A stretch of 64,000 nucleotides of DNA from CAWULT01 sp963923455 (GTDB lineage Bacteria > Acidobacteriota > Vicinamibacteria > Vicinamibacterales > UBA2999), in the NCBI GenBank assembly GCA_963923455.1, contig CAWULT010000003.1:29435-93434 (forward strand), in the 5' to 3' direction. Position numbers and translations under genes: made by a program. Numbering within the stretch: position 1 is the stretch's first letter; each line of letters starts with the position of its first letter. The notes beneath the pieces were generated by a model that saw nothing but the letters and a program-made list of their open reading frames with translations, had not been told where the DNA came from and did not search any database. Shown piece by piece: positions 11,828 through 20,019 of the stretch.

Positions 11828-11909
11828 GACGTCTCAAGGCCGACACTACGGCTGGAGTCCACAGGCGTCGATGGTGGCGTGCAACGGACTTCACGCCATT
11901 CGGAGGTTG
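11828..11909 (+). repeat. Possible copy of a dispersed short repeat
   Basis: This short rsmI-glmU gap, read together with the end of the preceding hairpin, could be translated in one frame as RLKADTTAG and then a Trp/Arg-rich stretch. From memory, RLKADTT-like peptides recur in spurious ORFs of Vicinamibacteria genomes because a short intergenic repeat encodes them. Only one copy is seen in this window, so it cannot be proven a repeat here. Confidence 0.25.
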
Positions 11910-13298
11910 ATGAACTCGCAGGGTATTCACGTCGTTGTCTTGGCTGCTGGCAAGGGAACCCGGATGAAGTCTCGGATTCCCAAGATCCTCCATCAGGTCG
12001 CCGGCCTGCCCATGATCGATCGCGTGCTGGCGGCAGCCTCGGCAGTGAACCCGGCGAGCATCACGCTCGTCGTCGGCCATGGTGCGGACGCCGTACGACA
12101 GCACCTGGCCGCCCGACCGGAGGTGAAGTTCGCGGTCCAGGAGCCCCAGTTGGGAACGGCCCACGCCCTCCAGCAGGCCGGCCCGGCCCTGGAGGGTTGC
12201 CGGGGCACGCTCCTTCTGCTGTCCGGAGACGTGCCGCTGTTGACCGGCGACACCCTCACGCGCCTCATCGACACACATGGGAAGGCCGGTGCCGCCGCCA
12301 CGGTGGTCACCGCCCAGGTGGAACGTCCGTACGGCTACGGGCGAATCGTCCGGACGGACGGACAGATCGCCCGGATCGTCGAGGAGCGTGACGCGTCCCC
12401 TTCGGAGCGCCAGATCGGGGAGATCAACAGCGGCATCTATGCGTTCGACATGGCACCCCTGTTCGACGCCTTGGGAGCCGTAGCTTCGCAGAACATGCAG
12501 GGGGAGTTCTACCTGACGGACCTCGTCTCGATCTACCGCAGGCGCGGCTTGGCGGTCGAGGCGCTGCTCATCGACGACCCCGACGAGATCCGGGGCGTCA
12601 ACAGCAGGACGGAACTGGCGGAGGTCAGCGCGCTCGTGAGACAGAAGAAGAACGAAGAGTTGATGGCGGCCGGCGTGACCATCGTCGACCCAGCGACCAC
12701 CTACGTGGAGACGAACGTCGTCGTGGGCCCCGACACGGTGCTGCACCCGGGAGTCATCCTCCAGGGACAGACGCGCATCGGTGCGGCCTGCGAGATTCAT
12801 GCGAACGTCCGGATCGTCGACTCCGTCATCGGCGATCGAGCCACCGTGAACGATTTCTGCGTCATCACCGGCGCCACAATCGAGAACGGCGCCTCGGTGG
12901 GACCATTCGCCTATCTACGCCCGGAGTCGGTCCTCGGACCGGGCTCTCGCGTCGGGACCTTCGTGGAGCTCAAGAAGACCACGCTCGGCCCTGGCTCGAA
13001 GGCGAATCACCTGTCCTACCTCGGTGATGCAACCATCGGCGCGGACGTCAACATCGGCGCAGGCACCATTACGTGCAACTTCGACGGGCGGACCAAGGCG
13101 AGGACCGTCATCGAGGACAACGCTTTCATCGGCAGCGACACCCAGCTCGTGGCCCCGGTTCGTGTCGGCACTGGCGCGTACGTCGCGGCGGGATCCTCGA
13201 TCGTCCGTGACGTGCCGGGAGGCGCACTCGGCATCGCCAGGGCCAGACAGACCAACCTCGAGGGATGGGTCGAGCGCAGGAACACCAGGAAGGACTAA
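11910..13298 (+). CDS. glmU: Bifunctional UDP-GlcNAc pyrophosphorylase / glucosamine-1-phosphate acetyltransferase
   Basis: A 462-residue cytoplasmic enzyme that acetylates glucosamine-1-phosphate and couples it to UTP, giving UDP-GlcNAc for peptidoglycan and lipid A. The N-terminal nucleotidyltransferase has VVVLAAGKGTRMKS (residues 7-20). The C-terminal half is a left-handed beta-helix of hexapeptide repeats with the conserved KKTTLGPGSKANHLSYLGD region and NIGAGTITCNFDG. ATG 11910 is preferred over an upstream in-frame start at 11871 because it sits just before the conserved N-terminus. glmS follows after 9 bases, giving a two-gene amino-sugar operon. Confidence 0.97.
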   Translation: MNSQGIHVVVLAAGKGTRMKSRIPKILHQVAGLPMIDRVLAAASAVNPASITLVVGHGADAVRQHLAARPEVKFAVQEPQLGTAHALQQAGPALEGCRGTLLLLSGDVPLLTGDTLTRLIDTHGKAGAAATVVTAQVERPYGYGRIVRTDGQIARIVEERDASPSERQIGEINSGIYAFDMAPLFDALGAVASQNMQGEFYLTDLVSIYRRRGLAVEALLIDDPDEIRGVNSRTELAEVSALVRQKKNEELMAAGVTIVDPATTYVETNVVVGPDTVLHPGVILQGQTRIGAACEIHANVRIVDSVIGDRATVNDFCVITGATIENGASVGPFAYLRPESVLGPGSRVGTFVELKKTTLGPGSKANHLSYLGDATIGADVNIGAGTITCNFDGRTKARTVIEDNAFIGSDTQLVAPVRVGTGAYVAAGSSIVRDVPGGALGIARARQTNLEGWVERRNTRKD

Positions 13299-13307
13299 GC
13301 TCCAGTC

Positions 13308-15152
13308 ATGTGCGGCATCATCGGATACATCGGTTCGAAGCCTGTGGTTCCCGTTCTGCTCGATGGCCTGAGGCGGATGGAGTATCGCGGGTACGACTCA
13401 GCAGGCGTTGCGCTCCTGACGCCCCAAGGGGTCTCGCTTCGCCGCTCGGCCGGAAAGCTGTCGAACCTCGAGAACGCGATCAAGGCGGAGCCGCTGGACG
13501 GCGTGTACGGAATCGGGCACACGCGCTGGGCCACGCACGGCCGTCCCACAGAAGAGAACGCCCACCCGCATCGTGACTGCACCGGGCGAATCGTCGTGGT
13601 GCACAACGGCATCATCGAGAACTATCTCGAACTGAAGCGAGAGCTCCAGGCCGCCGGCCACGTCTTCCGCACCGAGACCGATACCGAGATCGTCGCGCAT
13701 CTGGTCGAACGCGAGACGCGGACGGACGGGCTCGAGAACGCGGTCCGCCGCGCTCTGACGTTCATGCGCGGCATGTTCGCGCTCGTGCTGGTGGCCGTGG
13801 ACGACCCGGAGAAGATCGTCGCGGTGCGCAACGGGCCGCCGATCGTCGTCGGCCTCGGCCAGGACGAATTCTTCGTCGCCTCGGACATTCCCGCGATCCT
13901 GGCGCACACCAGGGACGTCGTCTTCCTTGGCGACGAGGAAATGGCCGTCATCACTCGCTCGGGTGTCGTGTTCACGGACTACGAGGGCCGGGAAGTGTCG
14001 AAGACGTCGCAGCGGGTGCTGTGGGATCCCATCGCCGCCGAGAAGGGCGGGCACAAGCACTTCATGCTCAAGGAGATATTCGAGCAGGCGTCCGCTGCAA
14101 GGGACACGATCCTCGGCCGGGTGTCGCTCGACCGCGGCCAGATATTCCTCGAGGACCTGCACATCTCGGACGACCGCTTCAGGTCGCTGCAGAAGGTGAC
14201 GATCATCGCCTGCGGCACGTCTTGGCATGCAGGCCTGGTCGGCAAGTACCTGATCGAGGGCCTGGCGCAGGTGCCGGTCGAGGTCGACTACGGCTCCGAA
14301 TACCGGTACCGAAGCCCCATCGTCTCGAACCACGAGCTGGCAATCGCGATCACGCAGTCGGGGGAGACGGCCGACACCCTCGCCGCGTTGCGCGAGGCGC
14401 GGCGCAAGGGTGCCAGCAGCATCGCCATCTGCAACGTCGTCGGCAGCATGGCCACCCGGGAGGCCGACGGGACGGTCTACACGCACGCCGGTCCCGAAAT
14501 CGGCGTCGCCTCGACCAAGGCGTTCACCTCTCAGCTCGTGGCGCTGCACCTGCTGGCGCTGTACATGGCGCAGGTGCGCGGCACGCTGGCACAGGGGGAC
14601 ATCCGCCACCACATCGAGAGCCTCCTCCACCTCCCGCAGACGATCGAGCAGGCGATCAAGGCGTCAGGCGTCATGAGCAGGGTGGCCGAGCGGTTCCACA
14701 GCCGAACGGACTTCCTCTTTCTCGGGCGTGGCATCAACTACCCGATCGCGCTCGAGGGCGCCTTGAAGCTGAAGGAGATCTCCTACATCCACGCGGAAGG
14801 CTATCCAGCCGGCGAGATGAAGCACGGGCCGATAGCCTTGATCGACGAACAGATGCCCATCGTCGCAATCGCTCCGGACGATCCGGTCTTCGAAAAGATG
14901 GTCGGGAACGTGCAGGAGGCGAAGGCCAGGGGCGGGTCGGTCATCGCGATCACGACAGAGGGCGACGAGCGGATGCTCGGCGTCGTCGACCGCGACCATG
15001 ACGTCGTCGTGCCGATGCCGAGGACGACGCCATTCCTGACACCAATCGTGATGACCGTGCCACTCCAGTTGCTCGCGTACCACATCGCCGTCCGCCGTGG
15101 CTGCGACGTGGACCAGCCCCGCAACCTCGCCAAGTCCGTCACCGTGGAGTAG
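13308..15152 (+). CDS. glmS: Glutamine--fructose-6-phosphate aminotransferase (isomerising)
   Basis: A 614-residue enzyme making glucosamine-6-phosphate from fructose-6-phosphate and glutamine, the first step towards UDP-GlcNAc. It starts MCGIIGYIG, with Cys2 as the glutaminase nucleophile. The glutaminase domain also shows GIGHTRWATHG and NGIIENY. Two SIS sugar-isomerase domains follow (CGTSWHAG, ITQSGETADT and GRGINYPIALEGALKLKE), ending in the family-typical DVDQPRNLAKSVTVE. It is coupled to glmU. No glmS ribozyme is possible in the 9-base gap. Confidence 0.98.
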   Translation: MCGIIGYIGSKPVVPVLLDGLRRMEYRGYDSAGVALLTPQGVSLRRSAGKLSNLENAIKAEPLDGVYGIGHTRWATHGRPTEENAHPHRDCTGRIVVVHNGIIENYLELKRELQAAGHVFRTETDTEIVAHLVERETRTDGLENAVRRALTFMRGMFALVLVAVDDPEKIVAVRNGPPIVVGLGQDEFFVASDIPAILAHTRDVVFLGDEEMAVITRSGVVFTDYEGREVSKTSQRVLWDPIAAEKGGHKHFMLKEIFEQASAARDTILGRVSLDRGQIFLEDLHISDDRFRSLQKVTIIACGTSWHAGLVGKYLIEGLAQVPVEVDYGSEYRYRSPIVSNHELAIAITQSGETADTLAALREARRKGASSIAICNVVGSMATREADGTVYTHAGPEIGVASTKAFTSQLVALHLLALYMAQVRGTLAQGDIRHHIESLLHLPQTIEQAIKASGVMSRVAERFHSRTDFLFLGRGINYPIALEGALKLKEISYIHAEGYPAGEMKHGPIALIDEQMPIVAIAPDDPVFEKMVGNVQEAKARGGSVIAITTEGDERMLGVVDRDHDVVVPMPRTTPFLTPIVMTVPLQLLAYHIAVRRGCDVDQPRNLAKSVTVE

Positions 15153-15159
15153 CAACCGG

Positions 15160-15165
15160 TAGAAT
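15160..15165 (+). promoter_or_regulatory. -10 element placed for a leaderless helicase start
   Basis: TAGAAT is followed by GGAGGC and TTG 15172. The 6-base gap matches that seen before serS and the glutaredoxin-like gene. The GGAGG between them lies only one base from the TTG, too close to act as a normal ribosome-binding site. Confidence 0.45.
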
Positions 15166-15171
15166 GGAGGC

Positions 15172-17406
15172 TTGGATCTGATTTCAGGCCTCAACCCAGA
15201 ACAGCGGGAGGCGGTCCTCCACTCGGAGGGTCCCCTCCTGATCCTCGCGGGCGCCGGTTCGGGCAAGACCCGCGTCATCGCCCACAGGATCGCCCACCTC
15301 GTGCAGGAGGGCATCACCGAGGCAGACCGAATCCTTGCCGTCACCTTCACGAACAAGGCGGCAGAGGAGATGCGGACGCGCGTTGAAGCTCTGCTGCGCA
15401 CCGACTGCCGGCAGATGTGGATCTCGACGTTCCACGCTCTGTGCGCCAGGCTGCTGCGGCGCGAGGCGACACACATCGGCCTCTCGCGAGACTTCGTCAT
15501 CTACGACTCGAGCGACCAGCTCGCCGTCGTCAAGGAGGCGATCAGGTCGCTCGGACTCGACGACGGGGCACTGCAGCCGCGGGCCGTGCTGTCACGGATC
15601 AGCCACGCGAAGAACCGGATGGAGGGCCCTGGGGAGGGGGAGGGTCAGTCATGGAACCCGCGAGAGCAGCAGTTCACGAAGCTCTTCGAACTGTACGTGG
15701 CCGCCCTGCGCGAGGCCAACGCCCTCGACTTCGATGACCTGCTCCTCAAGACGGTAGAGCTGTTCGAGACGTCTCCGACGGTGCGCGATCGGTACGGCCG
15801 CAAGTTCACGCATCTGATGGTCGATGAGTACCAGGATACGAACCGGCCCCAGTACCTGCTCGTGCAGCGGCTGGCCGAGCAGCGGCGCAACCTCTGTGTC
15901 GTCGGGGATCCCGACCAGTCCATCTACAAGTGGCGCGGGGCCGACCTGCGCAACATCCTCGACTTCGAGAGGGACTTTCCCGAAGTCACCGTCGTCAAGC
16001 TCGAGCGAAACTACCGTTCGACGCAGGTCATTCTCGACGCCGCCTCGGCCGTGATTTCGCAGAACCGCAACCGCAAGGAGAAGCGCCTCTACACGGAGCG
16101 TCAGGGCGGTGCGAAGATCCTTCGGTACCAGGCCGGGGACGACCTGGACGAGGCGGAGTTCATCAGTCGGGTGGCCCGCACTGCGCTGCGCGAGGACGGC
16201 GACAACTCGGTGGCCGTCCTGTACCGGACGAACGCCCAGTCGCGATCGATCGAGGACGGCCTTCGGAGGGCTGGCATCTCCTACCGCATCGTCGGCGGTG
16301 TGCGGTTCTACGAGCGGAAGGAGATCAAGGACGCCTTGGCCTATCTGAAGCTGGCCCTCAATCCGCACGACGACGTCAGCCTTCGGCGCGTCATCAACAC
16401 GCCTGCGAGGGGCATCGGCAAGGGTGTGATGGAGGCGCTGGCTGGCGTCACTGTGGCGCCGGGCGAGTCCTCACCGCTGTTCTCCTCTCTCGACGCGCGT
16501 CCGTCGAACGATTCTCTGTGGTCCCGTCTGGTCTTCGCCGTCGATGAACGCATTCTGGCACCGCGGTCGATCACCGCGCTGTCGGGTTTTCGCGCCGTCC
16601 TCGACGAGGCGTCGGCTATCGCGTCATCGGAGGCTGTATCCCTCGCGGTCGGTCGGATCATCGAACGAAGCGGTTACCTGCGCGATCTGCGCGAGGAACG
16701 CAGCGAAGAGGCCGAGGCCAGGGTCGAGAACCTGATGGAACTCGTCTCCGCCGCCCGGGAGTACGAGGCCAGATCGCCCGAGCCGTCTCTTGGCGGCTTC
16801 GTCGACCAGCTCTCGCTGCTGTCCGACGTTGACGAGGAATCGGGCTCCCAAGGCGCACGGGTCCTGATGATGACCATGCACAGCGCCAAAGGCCTTGAAT
16901 TCCCAGTCGTGGTCATCGCGGGCCTCGAGGAGGGATTGTTTCCGCATTCGCGATCGCGTGATGACGAGGGAGAGCTGGAGGAAGAGCGGAGGCTGTTCTA
17001 CGTCGGGATCACCCGAGCCGAGCGCAGGCTGGTGTTCACCTCGGCCGCCAGACGGAGGGTGTTCGGGGACTACCAGGCCATGGAGCCCTCGCGGTTTCTC
17101 GAAGAGATTCCCCCGCAGTTGATGGAGGAGGCGCCCTCCGCATTCCAGCCCGCCGCCGTTCCGGCCGCGTACGGACGGCGATTTCAGCCGCGCGAACCGA
17201 CGCCCAGTTACCGATACGAAGACGAAGACCAGTCGAGCCCGTCAGGCCTGCGAGTGGGGTCGAGGGTACGGCACGCGCAGTTCGGCACGGGGACGGTGCT
17301 GGCCGTCGAACCGCTCGGCGACGACACCAAATTGGTGGTGCGCTTCAACAGCGTCGGTCAGAAGACGCTGCGCGCCAAGTTCGCAAAACTCGAGCTGGCC
17401 GGCTGA
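15172..17406 (+). CDS. ATP-dependent DNA helicase, UvrD/PcrA type
   Basis: A 744-residue superfamily 1A 3'-5' helicase for excision repair, mismatch repair or clearing of replication forks. Seen: Q-motif LNPEQREAV, Walker A AGAGSGKT, the DEYQDTN Walker B box, VGDPDQSIYKWRGA, ERNYRST, TMHSAKGLEFPVV and GITRAERRL. The C-terminus has the PcrA-type tudor-like stretch GSRVRHAQFGTGTVL that contacts RNA polymerase in relatives. The start is TTG 15172; no ATG is available close to the conserved N-terminus. The gene is convergent with gyrA, only 13 bases apart. Confidence 0.95.
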   Translation: MDLISGLNPEQREAVLHSEGPLLILAGAGSGKTRVIAHRIAHLVQEGITEADRILAVTFTNKAAEEMRTRVEALLRTDCRQMWISTFHALCARLLRREATHIGLSRDFVIYDSSDQLAVVKEAIRSLGLDDGALQPRAVLSRISHAKNRMEGPGEGEGQSWNPREQQFTKLFELYVAALREANALDFDDLLLKTVELFETSPTVRDRYGRKFTHLMVDEYQDTNRPQYLLVQRLAEQRRNLCVVGDPDQSIYKWRGADLRNILDFERDFPEVTVVKLERNYRSTQVILDAASAVISQNRNRKEKRLYTERQGGAKILRYQAGDDLDEAEFISRVARTALREDGDNSVAVLYRTNAQSRSIEDGLRRAGISYRIVGGVRFYERKEIKDALAYLKLALNPHDDVSLRRVINTPARGIGKGVMEALAGVTVAPGESSPLFSSLDARPSNDSLWSRLVFAVDERILAPRSITALSGFRAVLDEASAIASSEAVSLAVGRIIERSGYLRDLREERSEEAEARVENLMELVSAAREYEARSPEPSLGGFVDQLSLLSDVDEESGSQGARVLMMTMHSAKGLEFPVVVIAGLEEGLFPHSRSRDDEGELEEERRLFYVGITRAERRLVFTSAARRRVFGDYQAMEPSRFLEEIPPQLMEEAPSAFQPAAVPAAYGRRFQPREPTPSYRYEDEDQSSPSGLRVGSRVRHAQFGTGTVLAVEPLGDDTKLVVRFNSVGQKTLRAKFAKLELAG

Positions 17407-17419
17407 CGCCAGGCTCCTG

Positions 17420-19945
17420 CTACTGCTCCGGTTCTACCGCCGGCACAGACTCGGCCGTGGGGGAAGGCGCCGCAGCGTCGGCCTCCACCTCCTCGTCCTG
17501 CTCGGCCAGTCGCGCGATCGACACCACACGATCGTCGCCCTCGACGTCGATGAGGCGCACACCCTGCGTCGCTCGGCCGATGGTCCTGACATCCTTCGAC
17601 GCCATGCGAAGGATCTTCCCCTGCTGCGTGATGAGCATGAACTGGTCGGCGTCGGTGACCTGGGCGATGCCAACGACCTTCCCGTTGCGCTCCGTCGTCT
17701 GGATGTTGATGATGCCGACGCCGCCCCGGGACTGCAGTCGGTACTCGTCGAGCACTGTCCGCTTGCCGTACCCCTGATCGGTGACGGACAGCACAGTACC
17801 GCCCGCGCCGACGACCTCGAGCGCCACGGCCCGATCGTCGTCGCGCAGCGTGATACCGCGCACACCGAAGGCCGTGCGGCCCATCGGTCGAACGTCGGTT
17901 TCCGGGAACCGGATGGCCATGCCTTCGGCTGTGCCGATGAGCACCTCCCCGGCGCCATCCGAGATCACGGCGGAGATCACCGAGTCGCCCTCCTCGACCC
18001 CCATCGCGATGATGCCTCCGGCGCGGGGGTTGCTGAAGGCGCTGAGCTCGGTCTTCTTCACGACGCCTCGGCTCGTGCCCATCACGATGAAGCGATCCCC
18101 CTCGAAGTCCTTCACGGGCAGGAGCGCCGCGATGCGCTCACCCGGTTCCATCGACACCAGGTTGGCGATGGCCTTTCCTCGGCCGTCGGGCCCGACGTCC
18201 GGCACCTCGTGCACCTTCAGCCAGTACGCACGCCCCCGATCCGAGAAGATCATGATGTAGGCGTGCGTCGAAGCCACGAACAGGTGGCTGACAAAGTCCT
18301 CTTCCCGGGTCCTCATGCCGATGCGACCCTTGCCGCCCCTGCGCTGGTTCCGGTAGGTCGAGATCGCCGTCCGCTTGATGTAGCCGGTGTTGCTGACCGT
18401 GATCGCCATGTCCTCCTCGGCGATCAAGTCCTCCATGCGCAGCTCACCCTCGTCGGCCAGGATCTGCGTCCGGCGGTCGTCACCGTACTTCGCCTGGATG
18501 TGGCGCAGTTCGCCGACGACGATTTCCATCACCAGTTTCTCGCTCGCGAGGATCGCGAGGAGGCGTTCGATCAGCTTCAGCAGTTCGGCCAGTTCATCGA
18601 GGATCTTCTGGCGCTCGAGACCCGTCAGCCGCTGCAGTTGCATGTCGAGAATGGCCTGGGCCTGGATCTGTGACAGGCCGAACTCCCGAATCAGGCCATC
18701 ACGCGCCTCCGCCGGGTTTCTCGATGCCCTGATCAACGCGATGACCGCGTCGAGGTGGTCGAGCGCGATCTTCAGGCCTTCGAGGATGTGACGACGGGCC
18801 TCGGCCTTCCTGAGTTCGAACTCCGTCCTGCGCCGCACGACTTCGCGCCGGAAGTCGACGAAGTTGTCGATCAGCTCCGGCAGCGACAGCACCTTCGGCC
18901 GGCCGCCGACGATGGCCAGCATGATAATCCCGAAGCTGCTCTGGAGTTGCGTGTGCTTGTAGAGGTTGTTGAGAACGACCTCACCCACCTCGCCGCGTTT
19001 CAAGTCGATGACGACGCGCATGCCGTCGCGATCGGACTCGTCGCGTATGTCCGAGATGCCCTCGATGATCTTCTCCCGCACGAGTTCGGCAATCCGCTCG
19101 ATCAGGCGGGCCTTGTTGACCTGGTAAGGGATCGCGTCGATGACGATTGACTGGCGGTCGCCTTTCTTGGACACCTCGATCTCGGCTCGGCCGCGCATCA
19201 CGATGGTGCCCCGTCCGGTCAGGTACGCCTGTTGGATCCCGTGCCGGCCGACGATGCAGCCTCCCGTCGGGAAGTCCGGGCCTGGCAGCAACTCGAGGAG
19301 CTTTCGCTGCCGCTCGGCCAGGGTCGGGGGCTCTTGGGCGCTGGCGATCTCGATGGTCCAGATCACGGCATCGATCACCTCGCGCATGTTGTGCGGCGGG
19401 ATGTTCGTGGCCATGCCGACCGCGATGCCGGCGGACCCGTTGACCAGGAGGTTCGGGTACGGGGCCGGGAAGACGGTTGGCTCCTCGGTGGTCTCGTCGA
19501 AGTTCGGAACGAAATCGACGGTGTCCTTGTCGAGGTCCGCCATCAGCTCTTCGGCGAGGGCTTCGAGTCGTGCTTCCGTGTACCGATATGCGGCCGGCGG
19601 GTCACCGTCGATCGAGCCGAAGTTCCCCTGGCCGTCGACCAGGGGATACCGCATGTTGAAGTCCTGCGCCAGGCGAACCAGCGTGTCGTAGGCTGGAGCG
19701 TCCCCGTGTGGATGGTAGTTGCCGATGACCTCGCCGACGATCTTCGCGCACTTGCGGTAGGCCCGGTTCGAAGCGAGGCCCATCTGGCTCATCGCGTAGA
19801 GCACACGGCGATGGGCGGGTTTCAGGCCATCTCGAACGTCCGGCAGCGCTCGCCCGATGATCACGCTCATGGCGTAATCCATGTACGAGCGTTTCATCTC
19901 GTCTTCGATGTTGACGGGGATGCGGTTGGAATTCGGTGCGTTCAT
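17420..19945 (-). CDS. gyrA: DNA gyrase subunit A
   Basis: An 841-residue type II topoisomerase subunit that, with GyrB, introduces negative supercoils. The catalytic tyrosine is Tyr122 (AAYRYTEAR). The gyrase-specific GyrA box QRRGGKG is present in the C-terminal DNA-wrapping domain, which distinguishes it from ParC. The quinolone-resistance region reads HPHGDAPAYD, so position 83 (E. coli numbering coincides) is alanine instead of serine while Asp87 is kept. The C-terminal tail is acidic and Pro/Ala rich. It lies 74 bases downstream of gyrB on the same strand. Confidence 0.98.
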   Translation of the reverse strand: MNAPNSNRIPVNIEDEMKRSYMDYAMSVIIGRALPDVRDGLKPAHRRVLYAMSQMGLASNRAYRKCAKIVGEVIGNYHPHGDAPAYDTLVRLAQDFNMRYPLVDGQGNFGSIDGDPPAAYRYTEARLEALAEELMADLDKDTVDFVPNFDETTEEPTVFPAPYPNLLVNGSAGIAVGMATNIPPHNMREVIDAVIWTIEIASAQEPPTLAERQRKLLELLPGPDFPTGGCIVGRHGIQQAYLTGRGTIVMRGRAEIEVSKKGDRQSIVIDAIPYQVNKARLIERIAELVREKIIEGISDIRDESDRDGMRVVIDLKRGEVGEVVLNNLYKHTQLQSSFGIIMLAIVGGRPKVLSLPELIDNFVDFRREVVRRRTEFELRKAEARRHILEGLKIALDHLDAVIALIRASRNPAEARDGLIREFGLSQIQAQAILDMQLQRLTGLERQKILDELAELLKLIERLLAILASEKLVMEIVVGELRHIQAKYGDDRRTQILADEGELRMEDLIAEEDMAITVSNTGYIKRTAISTYRNQRRGGKGRIGMRTREEDFVSHLFVASTHAYIMIFSDRGRAYWLKVHEVPDVGPDGRGKAIANLVSMEPGERIAALLPVKDFEGDRFIVMGTSRGVVKKTELSAFSNPRAGGIIAMGVEEGDSVISAVISDGAGEVLIGTAEGMAIRFPETDVRPMGRTAFGVRGITLRDDDRAVALEVVGAGGTVLSVTDQGYGKRTVLDEYRLQSRGGVGIINIQTTERNGKVVGIAQVTDADQFMLITQQGKILRMASKDVRTIGRATQGVRLIDVEGDDRVVSIARLAEQDEEVEADAAAPSPTAESVPAVEPEQ

Positions 19946-20019
19946 GACTGCCTGGTCTTCGGCGGATTCAACGGGCGTTCCTGGCGGTCCACGACCGCCG
20001 TGAATGCCGTATCGATGTG

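Noticed and set aside
13299..13307. glmS ribozyme
   Set aside because: The glmU-glmS gap is 9 bases, far too short.
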